A stretch of DNA of 64,000 nucleotides from Flavobacterium jejuense (GCF_006491595.2 NZ_VEVQ02000002.1:124001-188000), one strand, 5' to 3'; counted from the first letter of the stretch, positions 9,297 through 17,651 are shown. Notes: generated by a model from the sequence alone, not told the origin. Numbers and translations: made by a program.

Positions 9297-9432
9297 ATAA
9301 ATATTATTGAATTGCTATTTATCTATTACCTTCTTTTACTTTTTTTATTTTTTTTTACTTTTTTAAAACCAAGATTCAATTTTTCTCGTAAATGCAATTA
9401 TAACATGTAACATAACATAAAAAAACTTAAAA

Positions 9433-10002
9433 ATGAGAACGAGAAAAATTGTAGCAATTGCATTAGTAGCTTTTAGTCTTTTAGTAGGAACTGAAATTCA
9501 AGCTCAAAAAAAAGAAAAAACAGTTGAAGTAGGTGGAGCACCTATGTATCCTAGTAAAAATATTATTGAAAATGCTGTAAATTCTAAAGATCATACCACG
9601 CTAGTTGCTGCGGTTAAAGCAGCAGATTTAGTAGAAGTATTGTCATCTGAAGGTCCTTTTACTGTTTTTGCTCCTACAAATGAAGCATTTGCAAAATTAC
9701 CAGCTGGTACTGTTGAAACTTTGTTAAAGCCAGAAAATAAAGAGATGTTGCAAACCATTTTAAAATATCATGTAGCTGCAGGAAAATGGAGTGCTGCTGA
9801 TATAGTTGCTGCTATTAAAAAAGGAAATGGAAAATATGCTTTCAAAACTGTAAGCGGTGGAACTTTAACCGCTTGGATGAAAGGTAAAGACATATATATT
9901 ACAGATGAAAAAGGAAATAGCTCAAAAGTAACCATTGCTGATGTTAACCAATCAAATGGAATTATACACGTGGTAGATACTGTTGTATTACCTCGTACAT
10001 AG
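9433..10002 (+). CDS. Secreted fasciclin (FAS1) domain protein
   Basis: A 189-aa secreted protein with a signal peptide ending about residue 24 (GTEIQAQ). One FAS1 domain occupies residues 45-188: the H1 motif reads FTVFAPTNEAFAKLPAGTVETLL, followed by LQTILKYHVAAGKWSAADIV and the H2 segment GIIHVVDTVVLP. FAS1 proteins mediate adhesion to surfaces or matrix. Only one copy is present and no anchor is visible, so it is probably periplasmic or released. It is a single gene, divergent from tpx, with a terminator right after the stop. Confidence 0.92.
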   Translation: MRTRKIVAIALVAFSLLVGTEIQAQKKEKTVEVGGAPMYPSKNIIENAVNSKDHTTLVAAVKAADLVEVLSSEGPFTVFAPTNEAFAKLPAGTVETLLKPENKEMLQTILKYHVAAGKWSAADIVAAIKKGNGKYAFKTVSGGTLTAWMKGKDIYITDEKGNSSKVTIADVNQSNGIIHVVDTVVLPRT

Positions 10003-10030
10003 TTGTTTAGTTTTAGTTTGTTTTTTTTAA

Positions 10031-10066
10031 GGAAAGCTCTACTAAATTGTGGGGCTTTCTTTTTTG
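10031..10066 (+). terminator. Intrinsic terminator after the fasciclin gene
   Basis: Stem GAAAGCTC / GGGCTTTC (one G-U pair) with a 12-base loop, followed by a T-run. It overlaps the 3' end of the convergent minus-strand gene, so it may act in both directions. Confidence 0.7.
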
Positions 10067-10656
10067 TCTAAAAGTATCTTTTCAACGACAGAATATACTA
10101 CAGCTGTGTTCCAATCGGAATTGTATTCTAAAATTAGATAAACATTTTTATTGGTTTTAGAAAATAAAGAATATTTATTGTGATATTGCTTAGAGGTTAA
10201 ATCTTCCCAAAGTATTATTTTGTTGTTTTTTAACTGAATACCTTCTGGTAAAAAATGAATAGACAAGAGTGTGAATTTTTCATTTTTTTTAAATTGATTG
10301 AGATAATTTTTAGAGATATCCATAAAATGGAAGTCAAGTAATTGATCAATTATAGTAGCATATTTATGATGCAATTCTTTTTTTCTGATTCCATAAATAG
10401 ACTTTAACCTTAATTTTATTATTTTACCTTCTTTATTTTTGATATCTATACTATAAATTCTTCCAAAAGTAAAAGAATAGCCATTGAGCCATTTTACTCC
10501 AAATCGAAATGATTCTATTTCTTCTTTAGTGAATTTAGTATTTTGTCCATTAACCAAATCATTGTCTTCAAATTCAATACAATCTTTTGTGATTGTTAGC
10601 TTTCTTTTTCTGTCATAAAAAGCAGATTTTATAAAACAATTAAAACTTTCCTCCAA
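10042..10656 (-). CDS. Protein of unknown function, PH-like pattern
   Basis: A 204-aa soluble protein with no signal peptide or membrane segment. Alternating beta-type stretches (RKRKLTITKDCIEFEDND, FRFGVKWLNGYSFTFGRIYSIDI, KLRLKSIYGIRKKEL) recall bacterial PH-like domains, but no diagnostic motif is seen and I assign no function. It starts 4 bp after the stop of the carboxylesterase-like gene and is probably the second gene of that transcript. Its stop codon lies inside the terminator hairpin of the convergent fasciclin gene. Confidence 0.7.
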   Translation of the reverse strand: MEESFNCFIKSAFYDRKRKLTITKDCIEFEDNDLVNGQNTKFTKEEIESFRFGVKWLNGYSFTFGRIYSIDIKNKEGKIIKLRLKSIYGIRKKELHHKYATIIDQLLDFHFMDISKNYLNQFKKNEKFTLLSIHFLPEGIQLKNNKIILWEDLTSKQYHNKYSLFSKTNKNVYLILEYNSDWNTAVVYSVVEKILLDKKESPTI

Positions 10657-10660
10657 AATA

Positions 10661-11305
10661 TTACTTCGTTTGTTCTAGCCAATTTTTAAAATCATAAAAG
10701 TTTTGTGGAGCTACACCATGTCCTATAGGGTATTCTTTGTAGACTACTGGAAGACCTAAGTTTTCTAAAAAAGGTTTTGCTTTTCTTGCCCAATCAATAG
10801 GAATTACTTGATCTACTGTTCCGTGTGAAATGAAAAACTGTAAGTGTTTGTAGTCCTTTTCTTTGAAGTTTTCTGCTATAATTTGTTCGTTTAAGTAACC
10901 ACTTAAAACGACTACTTTTGCAATTTTTTCTGGATAAGATAGGGCAGTGGCATAACTTAAAATGCTACCTTGACTGAAACCAATTAGTGTAACTTTATTT
11001 TTATCAATAGGATATTTAGCAACCAAATCATCAATGAAAGTAGCGATTAAATCTCTTGATTCTCTAGCTTGTATGTCATCTGAGAATTTATTTTCATCTG
11101 AATCAAAATGAATGGCATACCATGCATGACCATACGGTTGTAAATCATATGGTGCTCTAACAGAAATGACATAATATTCCTCTGGTAATTCTGTAGCGAA
11201 AGAAAATAAATCTTCTTCGTTGCTTCCGTAGCCATGTAATAAAATTAAAACTGGATTTTGTGCTTGTTGTATTTTTGGTTCCCGAACGAGGTAGTGTAAA
11301 TTCAT
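10661..11305 (-). CDS. Alpha/beta hydrolase, phospholipase/carboxylesterase family
   Basis: A 214-aa cytoplasmic serine hydrolase of the small carboxylesterase/acyl-protein-thioesterase family. The oxyanion region reads LILLHGYGSNEEDLF, the nucleophile elbow is GFSQGS, and the acid/base residues lie in ISHGTVDQVIPIDWA (Asp) and PIGHGVAPQ (His). All triad members are present and the length is typical. The substrate is probably a short-chain ester but cannot be specified. A -7 promoter box lies about 27 bases upstream, and the next gene follows within 4 bp. Confidence 0.88.
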   Translation of the reverse strand: MNLHYLVREPKIQQAQNPVLILLHGYGSNEEDLFSFATELPEEYYVISVRAPYDLQPYGHAWYAIHFDSDENKFSDDIQARESRDLIATFIDDLVAKYPIDKNKVTLIGFSQGSILSYATALSYPEKIAKVVVLSGYLNEQIIAENFKEKDYKHLQFFISHGTVDQVIPIDWARKAKPFLENLGLPVVYKEYPIGHGVAPQNFYDFKNWLEQTK

Positions 11306-11331
11306 TTGTAGTGTATTCTGATTATTTTTTT

Positions 11332-11339
11332 CAAAATTA
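11332..11339 (-). promoter_or_regulatory. -7 box before the carboxylesterase-like gene
   Basis: TAATTTTG on the minus strand is a full TAnnTTTG match 27 bases before the ATG. No clear -33 element is seen. Confidence 0.4.
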
Positions 11340-11435
11340 TCACTAAATTTTAATTTATTCGATTTTGAAGTAATAATTTTAAAAGTATATCTTAGTTGGA
11401 ATCAATAAAAATGAACTACTATTTTTTAAATTTTC

Positions 11436-12524
11436 TTATATTAAATTAATTTTCACTCCTGTTTTAGAAGATTTATAAATGGCTTCTATAATTCGAATAT
11501 CTTTTAAACCTTCTTCTCCTGGCACTATAAAAGGTTTGTTATTGATAATAGCTAAAGCATCATCATCCATCTGTTTGGCTTGCTGGTTTTCAATGTATTG
11601 ATTTAAAAGTTGGCCATCGCTAGTATTTCCTTTAACACCATTATACATAGAGAAAGGAGCTAATTGATACCAACCTTTTTCACAATCCACATGTAAAAGA
11701 TGCATGTCTTTTCCTACACTGGTTTTTCCATGTGCAATAGCTCCAGAGGGGAATTCTAGTGTAAAATGAGTGGTTTCATCGGTTTCAGTAAAAATGTCAG
11801 GACGTGTGGTCTTTTGTTTGGCCACTACAGAAATAGGTTCTTCTCCAGTAGCATATCTTGAGGCATTTAGTGCATACACTCCTAAATCATACATAGTTCC
11901 TCCTCCTAATTTTGAGTCTAATCGCCAAGATTTTTCTAGATTGGTTACATCATATCCTATTTCTGCTTGAACTTCTTTAATTTTTCCATATGGTTTTGTA
12001 TTAGCCCATTGCATCACTTGTTGGGTATTAGGTTCATGATGCATGCGATAGCCTATGGCTAATTTTACTTTATTTTTTTGACAAGCAGCTATGATGGATT
12101 GGCACTCTGCTACTGTTTTTGCCATTGGTTTTTCGCACCATACATGTTTTCCTGTGTTGGCAGCTTTAATTGCATATTTTGCATGTAAACCTGTTGGTAA
12201 AACTATATAAATGACATCAATATCTGGATTGTTGGCTATTTGATTCATATTGTCATAATTGTAGACATTTTTATCTTCAATACCGTATTTTTTTTGCCAC
12301 ACTGCTATTTTGGAAGGAGTACCCGTTACTATTCCCATTAATTTACAATATTTTGTAAGTTGGAGTGCTGGAGCGAGTACTGTTGCACTGTAGTTTCCTA
12401 AGCCTACTAAACAAACCCCTATTGGTTTCTGATTTTTTGCAGAAAATAATTCTGAAAGTGGGAGTGCGCTATAGCCTAAAAAAAGCCCCGTGTTTTTTAT
12501 AAAATTTCTTCTATCTAATGCCAT
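11436..12524 (-). CDS. Gfo/Idh/MocA-family oxidoreductase with Tat-like signal
   Basis: NAD(P)-dependent sugar-type oxidoreductase, 362 aa. It begins MALDRRNFIKNTGLFLGYSALP, a twin-arginine signal that would export the folded, cofactor-loaded enzyme. The Rossmann region (VCLVGLGNYSATVLAPALQ) is followed by the conserved WCEKPMAKT (Lys in the EKP motif) and the C-terminal GFO/IDH/MocA domain containing GGGTMYDLGVYALNASRY, where this arrangement matches glucose-fructose oxidoreductase-like enzymes. The substrate is unknown; neighbours give no sugar context. It stands alone, with about 130-150 bp on each side. Confidence 0.88.
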   Translation of the reverse strand: MALDRRNFIKNTGLFLGYSALPLSELFSAKNQKPIGVCLVGLGNYSATVLAPALQLTKYCKLMGIVTGTPSKIAVWQKKYGIEDKNVYNYDNMNQIANNPDIDVIYIVLPTGLHAKYAIKAANTGKHVWCEKPMAKTVAECQSIIAACQKNKVKLAIGYRMHHEPNTQQVMQWANTKPYGKIKEVQAEIGYDVTNLEKSWRLDSKLGGGTMYDLGVYALNASRYATGEEPISVVAKQKTTRPDIFTETDETTHFTLEFPSGAIAHGKTSVGKDMHLLHVDCEKGWYQLAPFSMYNGVKGNTSDGQLLNQYIENQQAKQMDDDALAIINNKPFIVPGEEGLKDIRIIEAIYKSSKTGVKINLI

Positions 12525-12674
12525 TTTGTATCTACATTTATTTATAAGTCTTTTTATAATTAGTTTTGTTGCAGCTAATTTAAATACAATTTTAAATAAA
12601 GATACTACTTTTTATTTGTTGGGTTATAAATATCTTTTGGTTGCTAAAAGTAGCTACATCTAAAGACTTGTTAT

Positions 12675-13490
12675 TTACACTAAGGGTTCGATAGAAAAAA
12701 AATCGATTTTGGATTGTTTGAAATTTCTTATTTTATTTAAAACCGCATTTCCATTACTGGAACCATCTGAATTGGTGTTGCCTTCTATCGTTTCAATTAC
12801 GTCTCCATTGACTCCTATGACAATTCCTGTGTGGTACCAGTCATAAGTTGATTTTTGTAATAAGAATAAATCACCTGGTTTAATTAAAGATGGGTTACTT
12901 CTTGCTGTTTGGTAACGTGTAAGTATTCTTTTTTGTAATCCAGTGGTGCCAATGGTGTCGCAACTGTAAGATAAAGGCATTAAGTTCTTAAAGTTTTTTC
13001 CTTGTAAAGATGCGGCTTGATCTATTATTGTTTGAGCAAAACCCATGCACCAATACCAAGAAGTTCCTTCATTGCCATCCATATAAGCGCGAACCCATGG
13101 CCCAGTGTTGCTTTGGTTTCTGATGACTAGTTCGTATGGATTATTTTCTGCATGATTTTTGGCCACATTGACTACTAATTCTCTTAGGTTATTACCTATA
13201 CTATTATTTTCAAAGGCTCTTTTCATTGGAGTTATTAACGCATCAAATAAGTAATAATCTACTACTCCATTTTGAGGTAAGCCTTTTGCTTTTTGGAAAT
13301 TAATTACAGCTTGTTCTGTAGCTGGACCAAAATCACCATCGATACCTGTGGCTGTTCCTGCATTTGGATTTTGCATGGCATAGAGTGTTAACCAAGCTTG
13401 AATCTTTTCAACATCTTTTTTTACATTGGTACCAAATCTTTTTTGGGTGTTGCTAATGCTAATTTCTTTAAGGTATGATTTTTTTTGCAT
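12675..13490 (-). CDS. Peptidoglycan-binding plus CHAP-like amidase protein without signal peptide
   Basis: A 271-aa two-domain protein. Residues about 15-85 are a PG_binding_1 module (KKDVEKIQAWLTLY, GIDGDFGPATEQAVINFQKAKGLPQNGVVDYYLFDAL). Residues about 120-270 resemble a CHAP/NlpC-type cysteine peptidase: Cys in SWYWCMGFAQTI, PGDLFLLQ, and His in WYHTGIVIGV, followed by ETIEGNTN. It should bind and cut peptidoglycan peptides or bridges. The N-terminus (MQKKSYLKEISISNTQ) has no signal peptide, unusual for a self-wall hydrolase and more like a phage endolysin or contact-delivered effector; no phage or secretion genes are nearby. Upstream lies a 21-bp tandem array. Confidence 0.78.
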   Translation of the reverse strand: MQKKSYLKEISISNTQKRFGTNVKKDVEKIQAWLTLYAMQNPNAGTATGIDGDFGPATEQAVINFQKAKGLPQNGVVDYYLFDALITPMKRAFENNSIGNNLRELVVNVAKNHAENNPYELVIRNQSNTGPWVRAYMDGNEGTSWYWCMGFAQTIIDQAASLQGKNFKNLMPLSYSCDTIGTTGLQKRILTRYQTARSNPSLIKPGDLFLLQKSTYDWYHTGIVIGVNGDVIETIEGNTNSDGSSNGNAVLNKIRNFKQSKIDFFSIEPLV

Positions 13491-13611
13491 GACGCTACAT
13501 TTTAGAGTATAAAAGTAGCCATCGATTTGTATATTGTAAAGGGGGAAAATCCTGTTTTTGAAGGGTAATTATACTGAAAATGAAGTTTTTATTTGTTTTT
13601 TTTATTCTTTG

Positions 13612-13830
13612 TTTATACTTGCAACTGTCTTTTTGAAAGTTCCGTATGTCTTTTCGAAAGTTTCGGATGCGTTTTTGAAAGTTTCGGATAGCTTTTTATT
13701 ACTTCAGGATTTATTTTTGAATATTTCGAATGTCTTTTTTGAATATTTTGGATATCTTTTCGAAAGTTTTTGATGTGTTTTTGAAGATTGCGGTTATCTT
13801 TTTGAAAATTGAAGTAGTCTTTTAGGTGTT
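13612..13830. repeat. Degenerate tandem array with a 21-bp period
   Basis: About nine to ten units of 21 bp (one unit of 22 bp), for example GTCTTTTCGAAAGTTTCGGAT followed by close variants. Conserved positions are the T-run, GAAAGTTTC and GGAT. Because 21 is seven codons, any frame gives a heptapeptide pattern; the minus strand reads roughly I-R-N-F-x-K-x, with stops in the middle units and a frame shift at the 22-bp unit. It fills the gap between the CHAP-like gene and the YdeI-like gene. No real gene is supported here. Confidence 0.8.
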
Positions 13831-13891
13831 TGAGGATTTGTTTTCGGGAATTGTAGTTCTCTTACCAGTAATTTACTGTGTTACTTGTTTT

Positions 13892-14374
13892 TTATGGATT
13901 ATCTCTACCAATAAACCGTTCTTTGCCTAATAGAAAATTGATGGCTTTTTCAGTATTTTTTTCCAATGCTTTTTCTGTTTTTAGATTAGTCAAATATTTT
14001 ACAATCTCTGATTTTCTGGATGCTGGTAGGTTTTCAAAAACGATTTTAGCTTCTTTGTTTTTTGTTAATGCTTTTACAAAAAGTTTTGGAGGTTTAATTT
14101 CTCTGCTTTCTGGGTCAAAACTTACTGTGATTTCGATGGTTTCACCGATGCGTTTAGGTGAATTTTTGAGCATAGTTGTATTGATATACAAACGCCATTC
14201 TCCATTATATCTTACTAATGTTTGTTTGTAGAGGTTGTCGTTAATTGTTCCCTTTATTGGAATATGTCTTTTGGTTTTACCAGCATCTTCGAAGATTTTT
14301 TGAAGAATGTTTTCCGGTACAAAAACAAATGGATTGATTCCTATGACTTCTATTTTTGCTTCAAATTCATACAT
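13892..14374 (-). CDS. DUF1905 / YdeI (OmpD-associated) family protein
   Basis: A 160-aa cytoplasmic protein. The N-terminal half is a DUF1905 barrel (FEAKIEVIGINPFVFVPENILQKIF, GTINDNLYKQTLVRYNGEWRLYINTTMLK, GETIEITVSFDP). The C-terminal half has the YdeI/OmpD-associated helix pattern KIVFENLPASRKSEIVKYLTNLKTEKALEKNTEKAINFLL. Family members are small proteins of poorly known role, some linked to bacteriocin or antimicrobial-peptide tolerance. It is a single gene between the 21-bp array and a REP-like palindrome. Confidence 0.82.
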   Translation of the reverse strand: MYEFEAKIEVIGINPFVFVPENILQKIFEDAGKTKRHIPIKGTINDNLYKQTLVRYNGEWRLYINTTMLKNSPKRIGETIEITVSFDPESREIKPPKLFVKALTKNKEAKIVFENLPASRKSEIVKYLTNLKTEKALEKNTEKAINFLLGKERFIGRDNP

Positions 14375-14468
14375 TATTTGTTAATTTAATGTTCTAGTTT
14401 AAAAGGTACTAATTAGATGTCTTATATAATATAAGAGGTTTGTTATTAAATATTTATGGTTGAATTTT

Positions 14469-14494
14469 ATATATCATCCCTAAAGGGATTTTTT
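14469..14494 (+). repeat. REP-like palindrome, isolated copy
   Basis: ATATATCATCCCTAAAGGGA followed by TTTTTT. The core ATCCCTAAAGGGAT is palindromic and belongs to the family clustered at 15.8-16.1 kb. It sits between two convergently spaced minus-strand genes and could also act as a transcript end. Confidence 0.75.
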
Positions 14495-14504
14495 GGAATA
14501 AGTT

Positions 14505-15263
14505 TTATTCAAATACTTTTTCGTAAATACCCATTTCACAACCACTACAAGTATTTAAGACAGAGTTGCGATTTTTGATGTTTGCAATTAATTTTTTTTC
14601 TAATTCTGTTACTTGTATTCCTTTGTTTTTCTCTAGATAAAGTAGGGCATCTAAACCATAAGTTTGTAATTCAGGGTTAAATGATTTAAGCCAATTTGTA
14701 AAGGTTTTTCTGTTTTTTTTCTTGTTAAATTTTAAATTATTGTATTCAGGGACTTTAGTAATTGTTGCTCCATACCCACAATAGTAACTATAGATAAGGT
14801 TCTCTAAAACTTGTGATACAAAGTCGGTTGTATTAAAGTTAGTTTGATAGAAAATATTATGAAATTGTAAATAATCGTCTAGTTTTTCTTCCTCAAAATA
14901 TTGGTTTTTCTTTTTTCTGTGAGCATCATAATTTATTAAACCAAAGATGCTATTATTTTTCTTAAAGATATGAACCTTGTACTCTTTATCTTTGAATGAA
15001 TGCTCATCTACAAAGTTTATTACAATGTTATAAATTGATTCTTTAATTCCTCCATCTAAAACGCGTTCAAATTCAAAGTCAGTTCTTAAAGATTCAATTT
15101 CTTTCACAGCTTTAAATTTCTTTTTTTTTAGCGAATCTAAATTGAATTCAGAATAATTTTTAAAATAGGTTTGCATTTCAAAATCTGCTTCAATTTCATT
15201 TTTACTTTGCGAAAATGACATAGTATTTGAAATTAGGAGTAGAAGTATGGATAAGTAGCGCAT
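14505..15263 (-). CDS. Secreted protein of unknown function
   Basis: A 252-aa protein with a signal peptide (MRYLSILLLLISNTMSFSQ). The mature part is rich in Lys, Asn, Phe and Tyr. Two cysteine pairs are visible (YYCGYG and the C-terminal NTCSGCEMGIY); the CSGC pair could hold a metal or disulfide. I do not recognise a family. It begins 9 bp after the stop of the next upstream gene, another secreted unknown, so the two probably form one transcript and may act together in the periplasm. Confidence 0.68.
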   Translation of the reverse strand: MRYLSILLLLISNTMSFSQSKNEIEADFEMQTYFKNYSEFNLDSLKKKKFKAVKEIESLRTDFEFERVLDGGIKESIYNIVINFVDEHSFKDKEYKVHIFKKNNSIFGLINYDAHRKKKNQYFEEEKLDDYLQFHNIFYQTNFNTTDFVSQVLENLIYSYYCGYGATITKVPEYNNLKFNKKKNRKTFTNWLKSFNPELQTYGLDALLYLEKNKGIQVTELEKKLIANIKNRNSVLNTCSGCEMGIYEKVFE

Positions 15264-15272
15264 TCTTTAAAA

Positions 15273-15755
15273 TTATTTTTTTGAAATTAATTTTTCAGTT
15301 TGATGATTAAAAATACGAATGAAATTTTCACTATGATGGTTTTTAAAGCATCCACTTTCATCAAAGTTTAAGGTTGTGATAATTATTTCTTTTTTTAATT
15401 CTCTCATTATTAATTTGGCGTTGTCATAATTTAAATTAATAGTGTTAAGGATAATTGGTTTTTTTTCTAGAAAAAAAGAAAGAGCTAACCGTTTGACTTG
15501 TTCTTCTAACCATTGTCTTTCATTTAGGTTTAATAAGTCATAGAGGTTAAAGGCGTTTTTTAATTTCCAAATTGAATTCAAGTCTGTTTTTACTATTTTA
15601 TTATGCCATTTGTTTTCTAAATCATTATTGAATTGTATTGGAGTATAATTTAATAGTTCGAAATATTCTTTTTCAGATTTTGAAAACGTTTCTTCCTTTT
15701 GCGCTGCGCAAATGGTATTTAAAAGTAAAACGAATAGGAGAAGAATAGTTTTCAT
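15273..15755 (-). CDS. Small secreted protein of unknown function
   Basis: A 160-aa protein with a signal peptide (MKTILLLFVLLLNTICAAQ). The mature part is mainly helical by composition, with repeated Leu/Asn/Lys segments (NAFNLYDLLNLNERQWLEEQVKRLALSFF is one long example of the style, 29 residues from about position 67). No family or catalytic motif is recognised. It is the first gene of a two-gene unit with the following secreted unknown. REP-like palindromes lie directly upstream. Confidence 0.6.
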   Translation of the reverse strand: MKTILLLFVLLLNTICAAQKEETFSKSEKEYFELLNYTPIQFNNDLENKWHNKIVKTDLNSIWKLKNAFNLYDLLNLNERQWLEEQVKRLALSFFLEKKPIILNTINLNYDNAKLIMRELKKEIIITTLNFDESGCFKNHHSENFIRIFNHQTEKLISKK

Positions 15756-15805
15756 TCAAGAATCTACATTGGAATTAATTGTTAAATATACGAATGAAAC
15801 TTTTT

Positions 15806-16090
15806 ATATATCATTCCTAACGGGATTTTTGTTCTTCGTAGTTTTTTTTGGTAACCAATATATCATCCCTAATGGGATTTTTTGTTCTTAGATTCTTATT
15901 TTGTTACCGATATTTTATCCCTAACGGGATTTTAGAGTTGGGCCCTTCTTTTTTATTGAGTATAAATTTCAAATTAAAATTGTTGGTTTTTGTGTCAGTA
16001 TCTTTCAAGATATTTTAAATCCCTTTAGGAATTTAATATTGGTTGCTAATTTTGTAATCTTTATGATGAAATTCCTTTAGGGATGCTATT
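15806..16090. repeat. Cluster of five REP-like palindromic repeats
   Basis: Three copies in plus orientation (about 15806-15831, 15858-15884, 15908-15933) share TATCATCCCTAAYGGGATTTT. Two further copies lie in inverted orientation (about 16008-16035 and 16064-16088), whose reverse complements contain TCCTAAAGGGATTT and ATCCCTAAAGGAATTT. The sets face each other across about 75 bp. Such direct and inverted sets resemble REP/BIME structures associated elsewhere with RAYT transposases; no transposase gene is in this window. Confidence 0.8.
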
Positions 16091-16101
16091 TTTTATTTTA
16101 T

Positions 16102-16341
16102 TTATAAAGAGTTTTTTTGTTCTTCTAACCAATCTAGTTGAGATTCAATTCTTTTTGGGATTCTTTCATCTTCATCACCATGAATGTCTCTAATTTCATA
16201 TTTAGGATTTATAAAGTCTTTTCTTTCTTTGAATTCGTTGATTCTAAGGTTAAAAAGTGCTTGCCCAAATCTTATATCTTGATTTGCATTTAGGTAATTA
16301 GAAATATGTTCAATAATCTTTTGATGTTCTTTTTTTATTTT
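16102..16341 (-). pseudogene. Remnant of a small conserved-unknown gene
   Basis: An open stretch of 80 codons on the minus strand ends in TAA at 16102-16104 and is closed upstream by a stop at 16342-16344, with no ATG inside. The translation contains NQDIRFGQALFNLRINEF and later EIRDIHGDEDERI, then DWLEEQKNSL at the end. The NQDIRFGQALFNL pattern recalls a family of small conserved unknown proteins that carry PDQRFGQ-like motifs. The missing start suggests a decayed or frameshifted gene. The adjacent REP-like repeats fit a site of past rearrangement. Confidence 0.5.
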
Positions 16342-16413
16342 TTAGAGCAGAAGAATTTATGAATGCTATCAGTGTTATTTTTTATTGTTTTTAATATGTT
16401 TTTTTGGTACGGA

Positions 16414-16695
16414 TTATAAATTAGAGTTATCTGAGTTTAAAATAAAAAACTCCTTTTGAACTATGTTATTGTATGATAGATCTTCTGAATAACGATTAAA
16501 TTCATCAATAAAAAGGTTAATATCATTATAGCGTTCATTTTCTTCAAAATGAAAAATAGGTATGCTTATTGATTCATTAACTATAAGTACACAACCTTGT
16601 ACTAATTTCTCTTTTGTAATTCGTTTACAAGCTAAAATTATTCCTCCATTATCAGAACCGATATTTCTGAAAATATTGTAGACTTTTATTTTCAA
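16414..16695 (-). CDS. Small hypothetical protein
   Basis: A 93-aa soluble protein, no signal peptide or membrane segment, starting MKIKVYNIFRNIGSDNGG. No known motif is seen. Base composition resembles neighbours. It follows the membrane protein gene at 16744 after 48 bp and lies between it and a gene remnant. It may be a real small gene or a fragment. Confidence 0.45.
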   Translation of the reverse strand: MKIKVYNIFRNIGSDNGGIILACKRITKEKLVQGCVLIVNESISIPIFHFEENERYNDINLFIDEFNRYSEDLSYNNIVQKEFFILNSDNSNL

Positions 16696-16743
16696 CTAAC
16701 TTAATCTGTTGTTTATGATTGATAAATCAATTTTGATGCTTTC

Positions 16744-17280
16744 CTAGGTTTTTGTTAACTTCAAATTACTTTCCTTTTCTAAATAGATTTGTAACTTCTT
16801 TTTTAAAGACTCATTATTTACTGAAGTAATCTCTTTTTTATAATTATCTTTTAAAACTACGAATTTGTAAACGGGGTATTTGAACTCAGCAACGGCATTT
16901 TGTAAATTAATGTTAGTGTTTTGTTTAGTAAAATTTTCTTTAATAATTATAAACTTTTTATAATTATTGGGTACTACTTTTTTCTTGAAGAGTATTTTAT
17001 TCTTAAGTGTATAAATAGTATATATGTTTTTTTGATAATCTGATGCTAATGAAACTTTTACAAATGGAATTACTAATAATAAGATTATTATTAGTAAACT
17101 AAAACTAGTTGTTGCTAGATCTAAAAACTCATTATTGTTATTAAAAGCTGTATAAATAGTGTTTAAAAACAGTGCTAAAGGAAAAAGTAAAAGAACTATA
17201 AATATTCCTTTACTTTTTAGTTTGATTAAATCGTTTAAAATAATTTTAGATTTTATATTATATTTTTTATAGGTTTCCAT
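16744..17280 (-). CDS. Membrane protein of unknown function with two TM segments
   Basis: A 178-aa protein with two hydrophobic segments near residues 27-48 (GIFIVLLLFPLALFLNTIYTAF) and 58-78 (SFSLLIIILLLVIPFVKVSLA), then a basic soluble C-terminal region of about 95 residues. This resembles the small bacterial-PH-like membrane proteins, but no diagnostic motif is visible. It abuts the DUF4870-like gene (its ATG follows that gene's stop directly), so the two are probably translated from one message. Confidence 0.6.
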   Translation of the reverse strand: METYKKYNIKSKIILNDLIKLKSKGIFIVLLLFPLALFLNTIYTAFNNNNEFLDLATTSFSLLIIILLLVIPFVKVSLASDYQKNIYTIYTLKNKILFKKKVVPNNYKKFIIIKENFTKQNTNINLQNAVAEFKYPVYKFVVLKDNYKKEITSVNNESLKKKLQIYLEKESNLKLTKT

Positions 17281-17607
17281 TTACAAATTCTTAAAGAACT
17301 GTTGGTAAAAGTCGCCTACTAAAGGCACAATTTTCTTTTCTCCGTTTAGCATGCCTACAAAACCATATACCCAAAGGACAAAGATAAACACCCAAAAAGC
17401 AGAAGAGACCATCCAACTATTGAAATAACCAATAGGATAGCCTAATAAAAAGAAGGTTAGAAATATTCCTAAGGCTTGACGGATGTGAAAACTAGCAAAG
17501 TCGCTTTTTTTCTCGTCCTGATTCATAAAAATAGCAATTACACTTCCTATTATGGTTAAGTAGGCTACTAAGGCTGCACTTTTTCCTCTTTCGATATCGT
17601 TGTTCAT
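17281..17607 (-). CDS. DUF4870-like small membrane protein
   Basis: A 108-aa protein with three hydrophobic segments. The pattern AALVAYLTIIGSVIAIFMN, then FASFHIRQALGIFLTFFL, then VFIFVLWVYGFVGMLNGEKKIVPLVGDFYQQFF matches the DUF4870/Tic20-like family, often annotated as an import component in Bacteroidota. The HIRQALG motif between helices is the best marker. The role is not established. It is followed without gap by the 16744-17280 membrane gene. Confidence 0.78.
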   Translation of the reverse strand: MNNDIERGKSAALVAYLTIIGSVIAIFMNQDEKKSDFASFHIRQALGIFLTFFLLGYPIGYFNSWMVSSAFWVFIFVLWVYGFVGMLNGEKKIVPLVGDFYQQFFKNL

Positions 17608-17651
17608 GGTTTTTTTTTTTTTTATTATTGGTTATCTTTTTTGTATTGCGT

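Noticed and set aside
13558..13773. Plus-strand 71-codon frame over the 21-bp array
   Set aside because: Hydrophobic low-complexity peptide produced by the T-rich repeat; no start context and no homologue recognised.
15756..16100. CRISPR array
   Set aside because: The repeats are short palindromes in both orientations with uneven spacing and no cas genes; they fit REP-like elements.
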